A stretch of DNA of 64,000 nt from Oceanobacillus halophilus (GCF_003628505.1 NZ_RBZP01000003.1:177420-241419); one strand, 5' to 3'. Positions 27,000-36,287 are shown, counted from the stretch's first letter. Numbers and translations: made by a program. The notes: a model not told the origin generated them from the letters alone.

Positions 27000-28172
27000 T
27001 TAATTATTAAAATTGTCGATAAATCGCCCTATTCGCGTCATGGCTTCTTGCAGCTGTTCAATGGAAGTTGCATAAGAACATCGGATATATCCTTCGCCTG
27101 AGGATCCAAATGCACTTCCAGGGACTACTGCAACTTTTTCCTGCTCCAATAATTCCTGAGCAAATGCTTCAGAGGTGAGTCCAGTCCTTTGAATCGATGG
27201 GAACACATAGAATGCACCACCAGGAGTGTGGCAGTTTAAGCCGATTTTATTTAGGGATTGAACGGTAAAATTCCTTCTCCTCCAGTAATTCTGTCTCATC
27301 TTTTCAACATGATCTGAACTATTACGTAAAGCTTCAAGAGCACCTCTTTGCAGCATATGTGGGGCACACATAGTTGTATATTGATAGATTTTCACCATGA
27401 GGCTAATCATTTCCTTTGGTGCAGCAAGAAATCCTAGACGCCAACCGGTCATAGCAAACCCTTTGGAAAATCCATTAATTAAAATGGTTCGCTCATACAT
27501 CCCCGGAATGCTCGCAAAACTGGTAAAATCCTGATCATACGTTAGCTCTGCATAGATTTCATCAGAAACAACCAAAAGATCATGCTTCTCTACAACTCTA
27601 GCAATTTCCGTCAGTTCACCTTTACTGAGGGCAGTGCCTGTTGGATTGTTAGGCGAACATAAAAGAATGGCCTTGGTTCGTTCGGTGATTGCTTCTTCTA
27701 TTTGTTCCGGAGTCACCTTAAAACCATTTTCTGCCTTGGTTGCAATCTGAATCGGTACGCCTCCAGCCATCGTGACAAGAGCAGTATAGGAAACAAAGGC
27801 TGGTTCAACAATTAAAACTTCATCTCCTGGATTAAGGATTGCTCGAAATGCTAAGTCAAGAGACTGACTGGCCCCAACCGTAACAATCACCTGATTCTCA
27901 GGTTTATAGTCAACATGGAATCTGCGTGTTAAGTACCTAGAAATTTCCTGTCGTAATTCAAGTAAACCTGCATTCGCTGTATAGGAAGTGAACCCGTCCT
28001 GAAGCGCATCTATCGCATGCTCACGAATGTTCCACGGTGTAATAAAATCTGGTTCTCCGACACCTAAAGAAATGACGCCTTCCATACTTGCAGCCAAATC
28101 AAAGAACTTCCGTATGCCCGATGGTTCCAATTCTATTGCTGTTTTGGAAAGGTATTGCTGATAATCTATCAT
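27000..28172 (-). CDS. alaT: Class I aminotransferase, alanine transaminase AlaT-like
   Basis: 390 residues, fold-type I PLP enzyme: SPNNPTGT, SDEIYAELTY and the PLP lysine in INGFSKGFAMTGWR. Reads like B. subtilis AlaT (YugH), which transaminates pyruvate and glutamate to alanine. Its start overlaps the stop of the Lrp-type gene by ATGA, so the two are translationally coupled, the same arrangement as alaR-alaT. Substrate assignment rests on this context. Confidence 0.82.
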   Translation of the reverse strand: MIDYQQYLSKTAIELEPSGIRKFFDLAASMEGVISLGVGEPDFITPWNIREHAIDALQDGFTSYTANAGLLELRQEISRYLTRRFHVDYKPENQVIVTVGASQSLDLAFRAILNPGDEVLIVEPAFVSYTALVTMAGGVPIQIATKAENGFKVTPEQIEEAITERTKAILLCSPNNPTGTALSKGELTEIARVVEKHDLLVVSDEIYAELTYDQDFTSFASIPGMYERTILINGFSKGFAMTGWRLGFLAAPKEMISLMVKIYQYTTMCAPHMLQRGALEALRNSSDHVEKMRQNYWRRRNFTVQSLNKIGLNCHTPGGAFYVFPSIQRTGLTSEAFAQELLEQEKVAVVPGSAFGSSGEGYIRCSYATSIEQLQEAMTRIGRFIDNFNN

Positions 28173-28672
28173 GGTGAAACCACCATTCTGCGGTCTTTGT
28201 CGTCGTCGCCTTCAATGATGACCCCGTCATGCTTGTATTTTTTTAGTATAAAATGAGTTGTAGTTGAGATAACCCCTTCTACAGTAGCCAACTTTTTGGA
28301 TACAAATAAAGCAATCTCTTTCATCGTTTTTCCTGCTATTGTGACTGATAAATCATATGTACCAGACATTAAATAGAGCGACTCTACTTCTGGATAACGG
28401 TAAATTCGTTTCGCTACTTCATCAAAACCTACTCCACGCTGAGGGGTCACTTTGACATCGATCATTGCCTCAACCGTTTCTTTACCCTCAATTTTGTTCC
28501 AGTCAATAAGCGTTGGGTAACTTACAATAATTTTTTCCCGTTCTAGTTTCTTAATATGCTTTTGAACGGTTTCTTCCGTCATATTTAACTGCATGGCAAT
28601 TAGTTCATTCGTTACTTGATGATTTTCTTCCAGAATTGCTAAAATTTGTAGCTCTTCCGTTGTCAGTTTCAA
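28169..28672 (-). CDS. alaR: Lrp/AsnC regulator, AlaR-like
   Basis: 167 residues: N-terminal winged helix (ILAILEENHQVTNELIAMQLNMTEE..., about 7-35) and C-terminal RAM ligand domain (VEAMIDVKVTPQRGVGFDEVA, LYLMSGTYDLSVTIAGKTM). TTG at 28672 is used because AAAGGAGG lies seven bases before it; the upstream ATG precedes the ribosome site. First gene of the operon with alaT; expected to sense alanine or a related amino acid and control this operon. Confidence 0.85.
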   Translation of the reverse strand: MKLTTEELQILAILEENHQVTNELIAMQLNMTEETVQKHIKKLEREKIIVSYPTLIDWNKIEGKETVEAMIDVKVTPQRGVGFDEVAKRIYRYPEVESLYLMSGTYDLSVTIAGKTMKEIALFVSKKLATVEGVISTTTHFILKKYKHDGVIIEGDDDKDRRMVVSP

Positions 28673-28866
28673 TTTAAATCCTCCTTTGGCCATACTCTAT
28701 ACTAGAATAGCGGGCCATGTTTTCCTCAAAGGGTCCATCTAATTCTGAAAATTATATCACTAATGGAATTATTCGACAATATCCTTAGGAACATTTTCAT
28801 AGCGAATCTTTATGTCGTACTATAAAATAATACGTAGCTGCATCATTCTTTTTATGAGGTGTTTGG

Positions 28867-29190
28867 ATGAAAAATAAATCCTCACTACAAAATCAAATAC
28901 TTAAATCAATCCCTGCCGATGAGAAAAGGGTATGGAATACATTGACAGCTTTACCACTTGAACAGAAGAAGTTCATATGGAAATTGATTAAAAACAGCAA
29001 TAAAGAAGGACTTATCGTTTATAAGCAGGATATAAAACATCTTCATTACTTGCAATCGAAGGGGTTAATTTCGATTAACAGCCTATATAAATCCCGTTCT
29101 GGAGAAGTTAGCTTATTCGTACTAAGAGATGCACCATATCTTCAACGTATGTTGCGAAATATAGCTAGGAAAAAAGTAGGGTTTTCCTGA
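28867..29190 (+). CDS. Hypothetical protein, 107 residues
   Basis: Basic, no recognised domain. Predicted mostly helical at the N-terminus (DEKRVWNTLTALPLEQKKFIWKL) and ends in a Lys/Arg-rich tail; the shape might be a small winged helix (IKHLHYLQSKGLISINSL). GAGGTG precedes the ATG. Divergent from alaR and 68 bases ahead of another small gene in the same direction. Confidence 0.55.
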   Translation: MKNKSSLQNQILKSIPADEKRVWNTLTALPLEQKKFIWKLIKNSNKEGLIVYKQDIKHLHYLQSKGLISINSLYKSRSGEVSLFVLRDAPYLQRMLRNIARKKVGFS

Positions 29191-29258
29191 AGATGGAAAG
29201 CTGATAAAAGCAACAGAGTCAAAAAATAAAAACCAGCTATAAAAAAGGGGAGAAAAGT

Positions 29259-29582
29259 ATGGATCGTATTATTTCCATTTTTGAGAAAAACCATTTTGAA
29301 TTAACAAAGAAAACTGCTAAAGCGCTGGAGTTTCAAAATAAAAAGCTGGAGCAAGTTATCTACTTTATGACGGAAAGAACTGTTCTTACCATCGCGCTAA
29401 ATCCTAACATTGTCGAGAACAAGGCTATATTAAAAGAAGATGGTATCTTACACAGTACGGCACTTACGCTCTTTCCTAAGAAAATGCATACCGGAGAAAC
29501 CCCTATACCATATGGATGCACATTTAAATTCGACTCAGAGGAAGCGCTTGATTCCTTTTTGGACAGCTTTAATCGGATATGA
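29259..29582 (+). CDS. Hypothetical protein, 107 residues
   Basis: Small soluble protein, not recognised. Alternating beta pattern with EQVIYFMTERTVLTIALNP and a C-terminal helix EEALDSFLDSFNRI. Strong AAGGGGAG before ATG. Probably cotranscribed with the preceding small gene. Confidence 0.55.
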   Translation: MDRIISIFEKNHFELTKKTAKALEFQNKKLEQVIYFMTERTVLTIALNPNIVENKAILKEDGILHSTALTLFPKKMHTGETPIPYGCTFKFDSEEALDSFLDSFNRI

Positions 29583-29917
29583 TAGAAAGTGGTAGAGCTA
29601 TAAGTAAGTAGTTTAATTGTAAAAAGCCCGAACGGATGGAGCATAAACCAGCTGCAGAAAAATACTCAAACTTTCCGTGGCTGATAAATTCCTCTCATCT
29701 CGCAGGAGTCGACTTCCCACTGCTACAAATAACCATCTTTTTAGGTAGGTTTTCTTTGCACAGAATAACATGTAAAGAGCCGAAAGCACCAAATAGCCGA
29801 GTGTCTCTTTCCGTAGCGGTTGTAAAGTACTATTATGAATGAAATAATCCAGGAGTTTCTATCAACTATGCATTTAAAAAAGCAATAAAGAATACGAAAA
29901 AAGAGCCTAACGAAAAA
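29583..29917. other. Gene-free region with degenerate repeat DNA
   Basis: No credible gene. GC-richer patches such as CATCTCGCAGGAGTCGACTTCCCACTGC (29699-29726, given here by position and core CAGGAGTCGACTTCCC) and TTTCCGTAGCGG near 29810 look like decayed copies of dispersed Bacillaceae repeats; TTTCCGTAGCGG also occurs at 31990 in another repeat. Confidence 0.45.
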
Positions 29918-29938
29918 GAACTGGGATTTCCCCAGTTC
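29918..29938 (-). terminator. SulP gene terminator
   Basis: GAACTGGG/CCCAGTTC stem followed on the minus strand by TTTTTC, three bases past the SulP stop. Confidence 0.8.
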
Positions 29939-29940
29939 CA

Positions 29941-31755
29941 CTATTTTCCAACAATTTCTAAATCTTTCTCTCGTACAATACTTTTACCGATTGTTCCTGA
30001 TTGTGAGAGTGATTCACATTCATGAAATGCAAAATGTTTACAACCTAAACATTTATTGTGATTGATTTCCTGAAGAGCATAGGTAATGGCTTCTCCTGTT
30101 CGATCGAAAAAGTACTCTTCACCGATTTCCTTATACAAACCAGATAATTTCAACCGTTCTTTTAGTTCAGGCACAACACCTGAAACAAGTAATATCCCAC
30201 CATTTTTCTTAAAGTGTTGGACAATATTTTGGAAATTTGCTTCTCCTGTAGCATCCATAAATGGGACTTTTCCCATTCGTAAAATCAGTACTTTTGGTTT
30301 ATAGTGAATCGTCTCCATAACACGCTGTTCAAATACTTGTGCAGCACCAAAGAAAAGGGGCCCTTCAATCGTATAAATACTTATTTGCGGGCAATCATGA
30401 GCGTCATTAACCACATGAGACTGGACGGTTTGTTTTGATTGCGTGTGATCTGGAAGAACTTTGGATACAACCAATAGATTACTCATACGTTTTGCAAATA
30501 ACACGAGAGCAAGGATTAATCCAATTAGTACAGCGGTTGTGATACTGGTAAATACAGTTAATAAGAAGGTCACCAGTAAAATTAGTGAATCTCCTGTTTT
30601 CATTTTTAGTAAATGAGCAAATTGTTTTCGCTCTGCCATATTCCAAGCCACAATCATTAATACAGGTGCCATGCTGGCTAACGGTATATGGGAAGCATAT
30701 GGCGCAAAAATTAAGACCGTTAATAAGACGAAAACCCCATGTATAACACCAGACATTCGAGAAGTAGCACCAGATTTAATGTTGGTTGCGGTTCGTGCAA
30801 TTGCCCCTGTAGCTGGAATACCACCAAATAAAGGGGTAACGATGTTAGCGATTCCTTGCCCCATGAGCTCACGGTTACTGTTATGCTTGCTATTGGTCAT
30901 TCCATCAGCCACAACAGCAGATAATAACGACTCAATACCACCAAGTGCCGCAATTACAAATGCAGGTACAATTAGTCGCTGAATTCGTTCCCAAGTTATT
31001 TCTGGAAATTGAAAAGATGGAAGCTCGCTCGGAATATTCCCATAGGTCGTACTGATTGTTGCGATATGGTCTTTGAAAAAGATCATGGCAAAAACAGTGG
31101 ATACGATTAGACCGATGATAGACCCTGGAACTTTCGGGAACAGCTTTGGTGTGATTAAAATGACAACAAGACAAACGAAAGCAGTTATTACACTATACAA
31201 GCTTGTGGTGTTCAAATGCAGAAAGATTTCTTTCATATTATCTAGAAATCTTTCATGTTTTTCGATATTGGATAATCCCAAAAAGTTTGCAATTTGCCCA
31301 GTGAAAATAATGACAGCAATCCCTGATGTAAATCCTATTGTAACAGGGCGTGGGATATACTTGATTAATGTTCCGATCTTAAAGAGTCCCATCAGACATA
31401 ACATGATTCCTGCTAATAAACCCGCAAGTAAAAGATCTGCATAGCCATAGGTAATCACAATGCCAAGGAGAATTGGAACAAAAGCACCAGTAGGTCCGCC
31501 AATTTGGTATTTGGACCCTCCGAATACGGAAATCAAAATCCCGGCAATACAAGCAGTGTAAATTCCGTATTCTGGTTTAACACCTGAAGCAATAGCAAAA
31601 GCCATTGCAAGTGGAATGGCAATGATTCCGACAATGACTCCAGATAGTAAATCCTTTTGAAAATTCCCCAATGAATAACCATTAAACCTCTCTGTCAATA
31701 AACCTTTCATTCTGTATCTATTCCCTTTCTGTTCCTTATAGGATTGTTGATTCAT
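29941..31755 (-). CDS. SulP-family anion transporter with STAS domain and Cys-rich tail
   Basis: 604 residues: about 12-14 membrane helices (residues 30-430) with the SulP signature (GIIAIPLAMAFAIASGV, GGPTGAFVPIL), a cytosolic STAS domain (about 455-560; FMDATGEANF) and a C-terminal CLGCKHFAFHEC motif. Transports sulfate, bicarbonate or dicarboxylate. The tail resembles a small metal or redox site and is not part of the usual SulP core. Start 31755 follows AGGT; ATG 31710 (MKGLLTERFNGY) matches the usual family start and is an alternative. Same direction as the ArsR-type gene upstream, which may control it. Confidence 0.87.
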   Translation of the reverse strand: MNQQSYKEQKGNRYRMKGLLTERFNGYSLGNFQKDLLSGVIVGIIAIPLAMAFAIASGVKPEYGIYTACIAGILISVFGGSKYQIGGPTGAFVPILLGIVITYGYADLLLAGLLAGIMLCLMGLFKIGTLIKYIPRPVTIGFTSGIAVIIFTGQIANFLGLSNIEKHERFLDNMKEIFLHLNTTSLYSVITAFVCLVVILITPKLFPKVPGSIIGLIVSTVFAMIFFKDHIATISTTYGNIPSELPSFQFPEITWERIQRLIVPAFVIAALGGIESLLSAVVADGMTNSKHNSNRELMGQGIANIVTPLFGGIPATGAIARTATNIKSGATSRMSGVIHGVFVLLTVLIFAPYASHIPLASMAPVLMIVAWNMAERKQFAHLLKMKTGDSLILLVTFLLTVFTSITTAVLIGLILALVLFAKRMSNLLVVSKVLPDHTQSKQTVQSHVVNDAHDCPQISIYTIEGPLFFGAAQVFEQRVMETIHYKPKVLILRMGKVPFMDATGEANFQNIVQHFKKNGGILLVSGVVPELKERLKLSGLYKEIGEEYFFDRTGEAITYALQEINHNKCLGCKHFAFHECESLSQSGTIGKSIVREKDLEIVGK

Positions 31756-31870
31756 TTACCTGCATTTTTAATTAAGTTGGAGTTGATAGAAACTCCTGAT
31801 TTATTTAAATAAGAATAGTGTAGCTCTCGCTTACACTTATGGATGTTTTGTGCTGCCATTCGCTCCGGCA

Positions 31871-31999
31871 GAATACTTGCGGTTCGCGGGCACGGCTTCA
31901 GCCTCCTCGCGGAAAACCATAACTGCGCCTGCATCTACTAGTAACGCTTCGAAGTAGGCTCAGCAGCGCCCGCGGAAACCGTAGTGTATTTCCGTAGCG
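31871..31999. repeat. GC-rich dispersed repeat with inverted arms
   Basis: Inverted arms CGGTT-C-GCGGGC (31880-31891) and GCCCGCG-GAAACCG (31968-31981) enclose a GC-rich 75-bp middle (GGCTTCAGCCTCCTCGCGG). Base composition differs sharply from the AT-rich flanks. Typical of palindromic intergenic repeats in Oceanobacillus-like genomes; the rest of the 368-bp gap is featureless. Confidence 0.6.
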
Positions 32000-32123
32000 G
32001 GTATAGAGCAGTATTCAGAAACATATTTATTAAAAAAGAGCCATTGTTTAAAACGGTTACCCTTAAAGGCATTTCCTGGTAAATAGAAACCATAGTTTAG
32101 GAATAGCCCGATTTTCGTGGTGT

Positions 32124-32450
32124 TTATTCTTTTTCTATTTTTTCCAGCATAGAAAGGGTGTCGATTAAATGATTGTTAAATATTTCCCGTGCAGCTTCTA
32201 GTAATTTGATAATGGATGGATCACGTAATGAATAAATTACTCTTTTCCCATCCTTTGTTCCGACTACAATATTCTTTGCGCGCAAAACGCTCAGTTGCTG
32301 TGAAACAGCTGAACCATCTTTACCAAGAATACTTTGTATTTCATTTACACTTTTATCCCCCTCAGATAATAGTTCAAGAATCCGGATTCTGAGAGGATGG
32401 GATAAGGCTTTGAAAAAATCTGCTTTAAACTGTTGCATATCTGACCACAA
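32124..32450 (-). CDS. ArsR-family repressor
   Basis: 108 residues, one winged-helix domain: FKALSHPLRIRILELLSEGDKSVNEIQ, then GSAVSQQLSVLRAKNIVVG as recognition region. No CXC metal motif in the recognition helix, so it is probably not an arsenic or cadmium sensor. TTG start eight bases after AAGGTG. Directly downstream in the same direction is the SulP transporter (368 bases away); ArsR-SulP pairs recur in bacteria. Confidence 0.85.
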   Translation of the reverse strand: MWSDMQQFKADFFKALSHPLRIRILELLSEGDKSVNEIQSILGKDGSAVSQQLSVLRAKNIVVGTKDGKRVIYSLRDPSIIKLLEAAREIFNNHLIDTLSMLEKIEKE

Positions 32451-32473
32451 GTTAATTTCACCTTCTTAATCTA

Positions 32474-32499
32474 TACATATCTAAATATTTGAATATGTA
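32474..32499. promoter_or_regulatory. Candidate ArsR operator
   Basis: Imperfect dyad TACATAT...ATATGTA around an AT-rich centre with TCTAAATATTTGA, 24 bases before the arsR-type start. Size and AT-rich symmetry fit 12-2-12 ArsR/SmtB operators. Confidence 0.5.
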
Positions 32500-32564
32500 C
32501 TGAATTATACCCCATTTCTTTTTATTTGCAAGGGTTTTTAAAATTTTTTGAAAAGAGTAAAGGA

Positions 32565-32601
32565 AAGACACTCAAACCTTATGACAGGTTTCAAGTGCCT
32601 T
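32565..32601 (-). terminator. opuF operon terminator
   Basis: Near-perfect 15-bp stem AGGCACTTGAAACCT / AGGTTTGAGTGTCTT on the minus strand, then TCCTTTAC. Seven bases after opuFB. Confidence 0.7.
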
Positions 32602-32607
32602 CTCAAC

Positions 32608-34122
32608 TTATTCTAGCAAACCTTCTATCTCCAAAAATTCTCTTGCCACTTCATTGGCGCTAAGTCCTTCAGCGTCCACTTTGTAGTTCATTTCTCGCAT
32701 TTCGTCATCACTTATTTTTCCTCCGAGTTGATTTAAAGTATCAACGATTTCTGGATGTTTTTCTGCGGTTTCCTGTCTTAACAATGGAGCCCCTTGATAT
32801 GGCGGGAATAATTGCTTATCATCTTCTAACACCGTCAAGCTATAGCGTTCTAATTCACTGTCAGTAGAATAAGCATCGATCACATTGATGTCGCCTTTTT
32901 CAATCGCAGCATAGCGAAGTTGTGGTTCCATTGTTGATAGATTTGGAAATTCCAAGTCATAGAGTTCTTGAATTCCAATGTATCCGTCTTCTCGGTCGGA
33001 AAATTCCAAGGTGAACCCAGCTTTTACTTCCTCTTCCAGCCCTTCTAAATCAGAGATGGTTTTTACTTGGTGTTCTTCTGCAAAATCCTGAGGGACGGCT
33101 AGGGCGTAGGTGTTGTTGAACTCCATTGGCTCCAGAAAGACAAGGTCAAATTGTTCCAAAAGACCTTCACTTGCTTGCTCATATACTTCTTGTCGGTCAT
33201 TGCTTTCTGCAGTTTCCTTTAAAAACTCAGCAATAGCTGTTCCTGTAAACTCAGGGTAAATATCAATGCTTTTCGTTTCCAAAGCATTAAATAAGAAAGA
33301 CGTTTTCCCAAGTCCAGGTTCTAACTCTACCTCTAAATCCGTTTCCTCTTCAATTAATAATTTGTACATATTAATAAGGATTTCTGGTTCTGAACCTAAC
33401 TTTCCGCCGATCACAATGGTGTCATCTTCGCTTTTTATGAATGGTGCAACCATAATAACGATAGCGATGGCTGAAATGACACCAATTGTAATGAGGGACT
33501 GTTTGTAAGAAAGACCTTCCATTTTTCGGAGCAAAATATCAAAAATAATGGCGAGTAATGCTGCAGGTATGGCACCAAGAATAATCAATGCCGTATTGTT
33601 TCGGTCAATTCCAAGTAAAATAATATCCCCTAAGCCACCAGCACCAATTAACGCAGCGAGTGTTGCAGTACCAACGATAAGCACCATAGCTGTTCGAATT
33701 CCGGCCATAATAACCGGCATGGCTAGTGGCAATTCTACTTTTACCAAACGTTTTCTCGTATTCATCCCCATCGCCATCGCAGCTTCTGTAAGCGATGGAT
33801 CAACTTCTTTAATTCCAGTATATGTATTACGGAGAATCGGCAGCAATGCATAAATGACCAAGGCGATAACCGCTGGTAACTTTCCAATTCCAAATAACGG
33901 AATGAACAATCCTAACAATGCCAAAGAAGGAATGGTCTGTAATACAGCGGTCACTCCAATAACAGCCTCAGCAAGTTTTTCCTTCTTTGTTAAGTAAATG
34001 CCGAGGGGGATGGCAATAAGTACAGCAAAGAAGAGGGCGATAAAAGAAATTTGGATATGTTCGAGAAGTGCATGAATAAGTTGGCCCTGCCGATTTTGAA
34101 ATACTTCTAGAAAACTAGCCAT
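32608..34122 (-). CDS. opuFB: Fused permease-substrate-binding subunit of an OpuF-type osmolyte ABC transporter
   Basis: 504 residues. N-terminal half (to about 220) is an ABC permease with the EAA-type loop region (GIKEVDPSLTEAAMAMGMNTR...LPLAMPVIMAGIRT); the C-terminal half (about 235-504) is an OpuAC/ProX-like binding domain (IVIGGKLGSEPEILINMYKLL). This fusion defines OpuF/OpuC-like importers for glycine betaine and related compatible solutes, used against osmotic stress. Overlaps the ATPase gene by 8 bases. Supports a salt-tolerant lifestyle. Confidence 0.86.
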   Translation of the reverse strand: MASFLEVFQNRQGQLIHALLEHIQISFIALFFAVLIAIPLGIYLTKKEKLAEAVIGVTAVLQTIPSLALLGLFIPLFGIGKLPAVIALVIYALLPILRNTYTGIKEVDPSLTEAAMAMGMNTRKRLVKVELPLAMPVIMAGIRTAMVLIVGTATLAALIGAGGLGDIILLGIDRNNTALIILGAIPAALLAIIFDILLRKMEGLSYKQSLITIGVISAIAIVIMVAPFIKSEDDTIVIGGKLGSEPEILINMYKLLIEEETDLEVELEPGLGKTSFLFNALETKSIDIYPEFTGTAIAEFLKETAESNDRQEVYEQASEGLLEQFDLVFLEPMEFNNTYALAVPQDFAEEHQVKTISDLEGLEEEVKAGFTLEFSDREDGYIGIQELYDLEFPNLSTMEPQLRYAAIEKGDINVIDAYSTDSELERYSLTVLEDDKQLFPPYQGAPLLRQETAEKHPEIVDTLNQLGGKISDDEMREMNYKVDAEGLSANEVAREFLEIEGLLE

Positions 34123-35077
34123 TTACCGCACCTCTCTTTTCTAGATGTTCGAAGAAATACTGAATCATGGTTTGCCGGTTTACGATGCCGATGATTTCGT
34201 CATTTTTCTCAATACCAATCTGTTCATGGTTTGTTAGTGCTCGTAATAACTCCTCCAGAGATATATTCATTGTAACAGTGACTGAAGGTTGTTTAATTTT
34301 CTGATTTATTGGTTGAATAAATTCCTCTAAATTAAATGCTTTATTAATGGGTTGTGGCGCTAGGCCAACGAAGTTTTGGACAAAATCACTGGATGGATTT
34401 TGCTGAATTTCTTCTGGTGTTCCAAGCTGAATCATTTTTCCATCCTTCATTAGGCAGATTCTGTCTGCTAATTTAATGGCTTCCTGCATATCATGAGTGA
34501 CAAAAACGATGGTTTTCTTTATGTTTTTTTGCAAGGCAATCATGTCATCCTGCAGTTTTTCCCGACTAATTGGATCGAGTGCGCTAAAGGGCTCGTCCAT
34601 TAAAATAATATCAGGGTCAGCTGCTAACGCACGAACCACGCCAATTCTCTGCTGTTCTCCACCAGAAAGTTCACTTGGCTTTCTGTCACGATAGGTTTCA
34701 GGGTCTAAGCCAACCATCTCCAGAAGTTCAGTTACACGATGCTTTATTTTTTCCTGGCTCCATTTCTTTAGTTCCGGGACAATCGCAATATTTTCCTCAA
34801 TTGTCATATGCGGAAATAGCGCGATTTGCTGGAGGACATAACCGATATTCCAGCGCAATTCATGAATGTTATAGTCGCTAATTTTTTTTCCATCAATATA
34901 AATCGTTCCATCGGATATAGGAATGAGACGGTTCATCATTTTTAAAGTGGTTGTTTTTCCGCAGCCACTTGGTCCAATAAGAACAAAAAATTCCCCTTGT
35001 TGAACTTCGAAGTTTATTGAATCAACGGCCATGGTACCATCTTCGTAAGTTTTTGTAACATTTTCTAGTTTGATCAT
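34115..35077 (-). CDS. opuFA: OpuF-type osmolyte ABC transporter ATPase
   Basis: 320 residues. Walker A GPSGCGKTTTLK (about 35-46), signature LSGGEQQRIG, Walker B IILMDEPFSALD, switch His in VTHDMQEA. A C-terminal CBS-like half (about 265-320, IGIEKNDEIIGIVNRQTM) may sense ionic strength or nucleotide. First gene of the two-gene importer operon. The 220-base upstream region has TATAAT near 35135 on the minus strand but no clear -35 box. Confidence 0.88.
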   Translation of the reverse strand: MIKLENVTKTYEDGTMAVDSINFEVQQGEFFVLIGPSGCGKTTTLKMMNRLIPISDGTIYIDGKKISDYNIHELRWNIGYVLQQIALFPHMTIEENIAIVPELKKWSQEKIKHRVTELLEMVGLDPETYRDRKPSELSGGEQQRIGVVRALAADPDIILMDEPFSALDPISREKLQDDMIALQKNIKKTIVFVTHDMQEAIKLADRICLMKDGKMIQLGTPEEIQQNPSSDFVQNFVGLAPQPINKAFNLEEFIQPINQKIKQPSVTVTMNISLEELLRALTNHEQIGIEKNDEIIGIVNRQTMIQYFFEHLEKRGAVNG

Positions 35078-35280
35078 GAAAGAAATACTCCTTATTATCG
35101 TTTTAAGAACGGAATGCTTCTGGTTCCATTATAAATTACTATAATCGCACCTTGAAATGATTTGATGTGAATATAAGAAATTAAATTTATTTGATTGGAA
35201 AAAGGGGATGTATCTCACTTATTATTTTTAAAATAAGTGAAAGTGATAGAATATTCTGTCTTTATTTGAAACAAAAATAA

Positions 35281-35304
35281 AAAGTGCTGCTCATGCAACA
35301 CTTT
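35281..35304 (-). terminator. Terminator kept from a lost toxin gene
   Basis: AAAGTGTTGC/GCAGCACTTT stem on the minus strand, then TTATTTTTG, beginning at the stop codon of the remnant frame. Confidence 0.7.
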
Positions 35305-35383
35305 AACGTAAAACTTCCTGAATTTGCACTTGTGCGTTCGTAATCCGTAGAATACGTCCATCTTTAGTTACATGACTGTCCAT
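35303..35383 (-). pseudogene. 3' remnant of a type VII secreted toxin gene
   Basis: Directly after the YwqI-like gene comes a 26-codon frame (MDSHVTKDGRILRITNAQVQ...) with no ribosome site, ending at a good terminator. YwqH-YwqI pairs are normally followed by a large LXG toxin gene and immunity gene; only what looks like the toxin's last codons remains. That it is toxin-derived is inferred from position. Confidence 0.45.
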
Positions 35384-35397
35384 TCAGTTCCGTTTGA

Positions 35398-35676
35398 TTA
35401 TCTTAATTGCCGAATAGAAGAAGTGATCCTTTCATCTGTCTGTTTTAATGTCTCTACGGATTTACTTGTAGATTCAATATTTTGTAATAGCAAGGCTTGG
35501 TATGTGGCTAAAATAGTTTCATAGTTTTGTCTAATCTCATTCAGCTTATCTACCATATCAAGCTGGTTCTGGCCTTGAATCTCCTTAGCAAAGGAGGTTT
35601 CTAAGGCAGTGGTGGAAGCCCTCAATTCAGAAAGAGCCTTTTCTACAGCAGACTGAACGACTTTAATTTCACTCAC
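35398..35676 (-). CDS. YwqI-like (DUF5344) type VII secretion helper protein
   Basis: 92 residues, almost entirely helical (VSEIKVVQSAVEKALSELRASTTALE...), size and pattern of the YwqI/DUF5344 proteins that form WXG100-like helper pairs with LXG toxins. GTG at 35676 follows GAGGAG by ten bases; longer upstream starts lie in the YwqH-like gene. Overlaps the preceding gene by 8 bases. Without its toxin, it is probably non-functional or vestigial. Confidence 0.6.
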   Translation of the reverse strand: MSEIKVVQSAVEKALSELRASTTALETSFAKEIQGQNQLDMVDKLNEIRQNYETILATYQALLLQNIESTSKSVETLKQTDERITSSIRQLR

Positions 35677-36094
35677 TTCTTGATAACTCCTCTCGTCTTT
35701 GATCATATAAAGAATGCAATCTGGAATTGTGAGAAGCAATTCCTGATTGTAAACTCTCAATCTCTGCTCTAATCTCTGATATCTTATCTTCTAGCTGGGA
35801 GATGGTATTGGCCAACTGTTCATTTGGCAATGTTAAGTAACTTACTTGTAATTCACTTTGTCGATAGGTATCAAAGTTGTTAGCCAACTGACCATGCCAG
35901 GAGTTTGCCATTAATTCTGGTTTTAAACACAAATCTTTTTGGTTGATAAACTCACTTTTGCAATTGGATAATTGTGTGCTAGCTGTATTTAGACGCTGTA
36001 AATCGTTTCTTTTTTGTTCCAGACGCTGATTCATGACGTGAATGGAATAATGGATTGAATTGATTTGACTGTTGATAAAAAACAAGGAAGCCAT
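35669..36094 (-). CDS. YwqH-like (DUF5082) type VII secretion helper protein
   Basis: 141 residues, coiled-coil throughout with DUF5082-like blocks (MNQRLEQKRNDLQRLNTASTQL; NSWHGQLANNFD, a WxG-type turn near 66). In B. subtilis ywqH opens the ywqHIJK toxin operon. GGGGTGA ribosome site seven bases before ATG. The secretion machinery is not in this window. Confidence 0.65.
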   Translation of the reverse strand: MASLFFINSQINSIHYSIHVMNQRLEQKRNDLQRLNTASTQLSNCKSEFINQKDLCLKPELMANSWHGQLANNFDTYRQSELQVSYLTLPNEQLANTISQLEDKISEIRAEIESLQSGIASHNSRLHSLYDQRREELSRSE

Positions 36095-36245
36095 GCGAAA
36101 ATCACCCCGAACATTTCATTTAAATACATTTAATGGTTTAGGAAAATATAACTAACTAATTGTTAATTATACTGATAATCGCTAACCTTTTTTAAGGGCA
36201 AAAGGAACTGTTTTTTAGAATGGGGATTGGGCATTTTGTAACACA

Positions 36246-36275
36246 GGTGCCTGTCACTCCCCGTATTTTGTCGAA
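36246..36275 (-). repeat. REP-like repeat copy 8
   Basis: GGTGCCTGTCACTCCCCG then TATTTTGTCGAA, 12 bases beyond the lgt stop (convergent side). Confidence 0.92.
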
Positions 36276-36287
36276 TTTTAAATAGTT

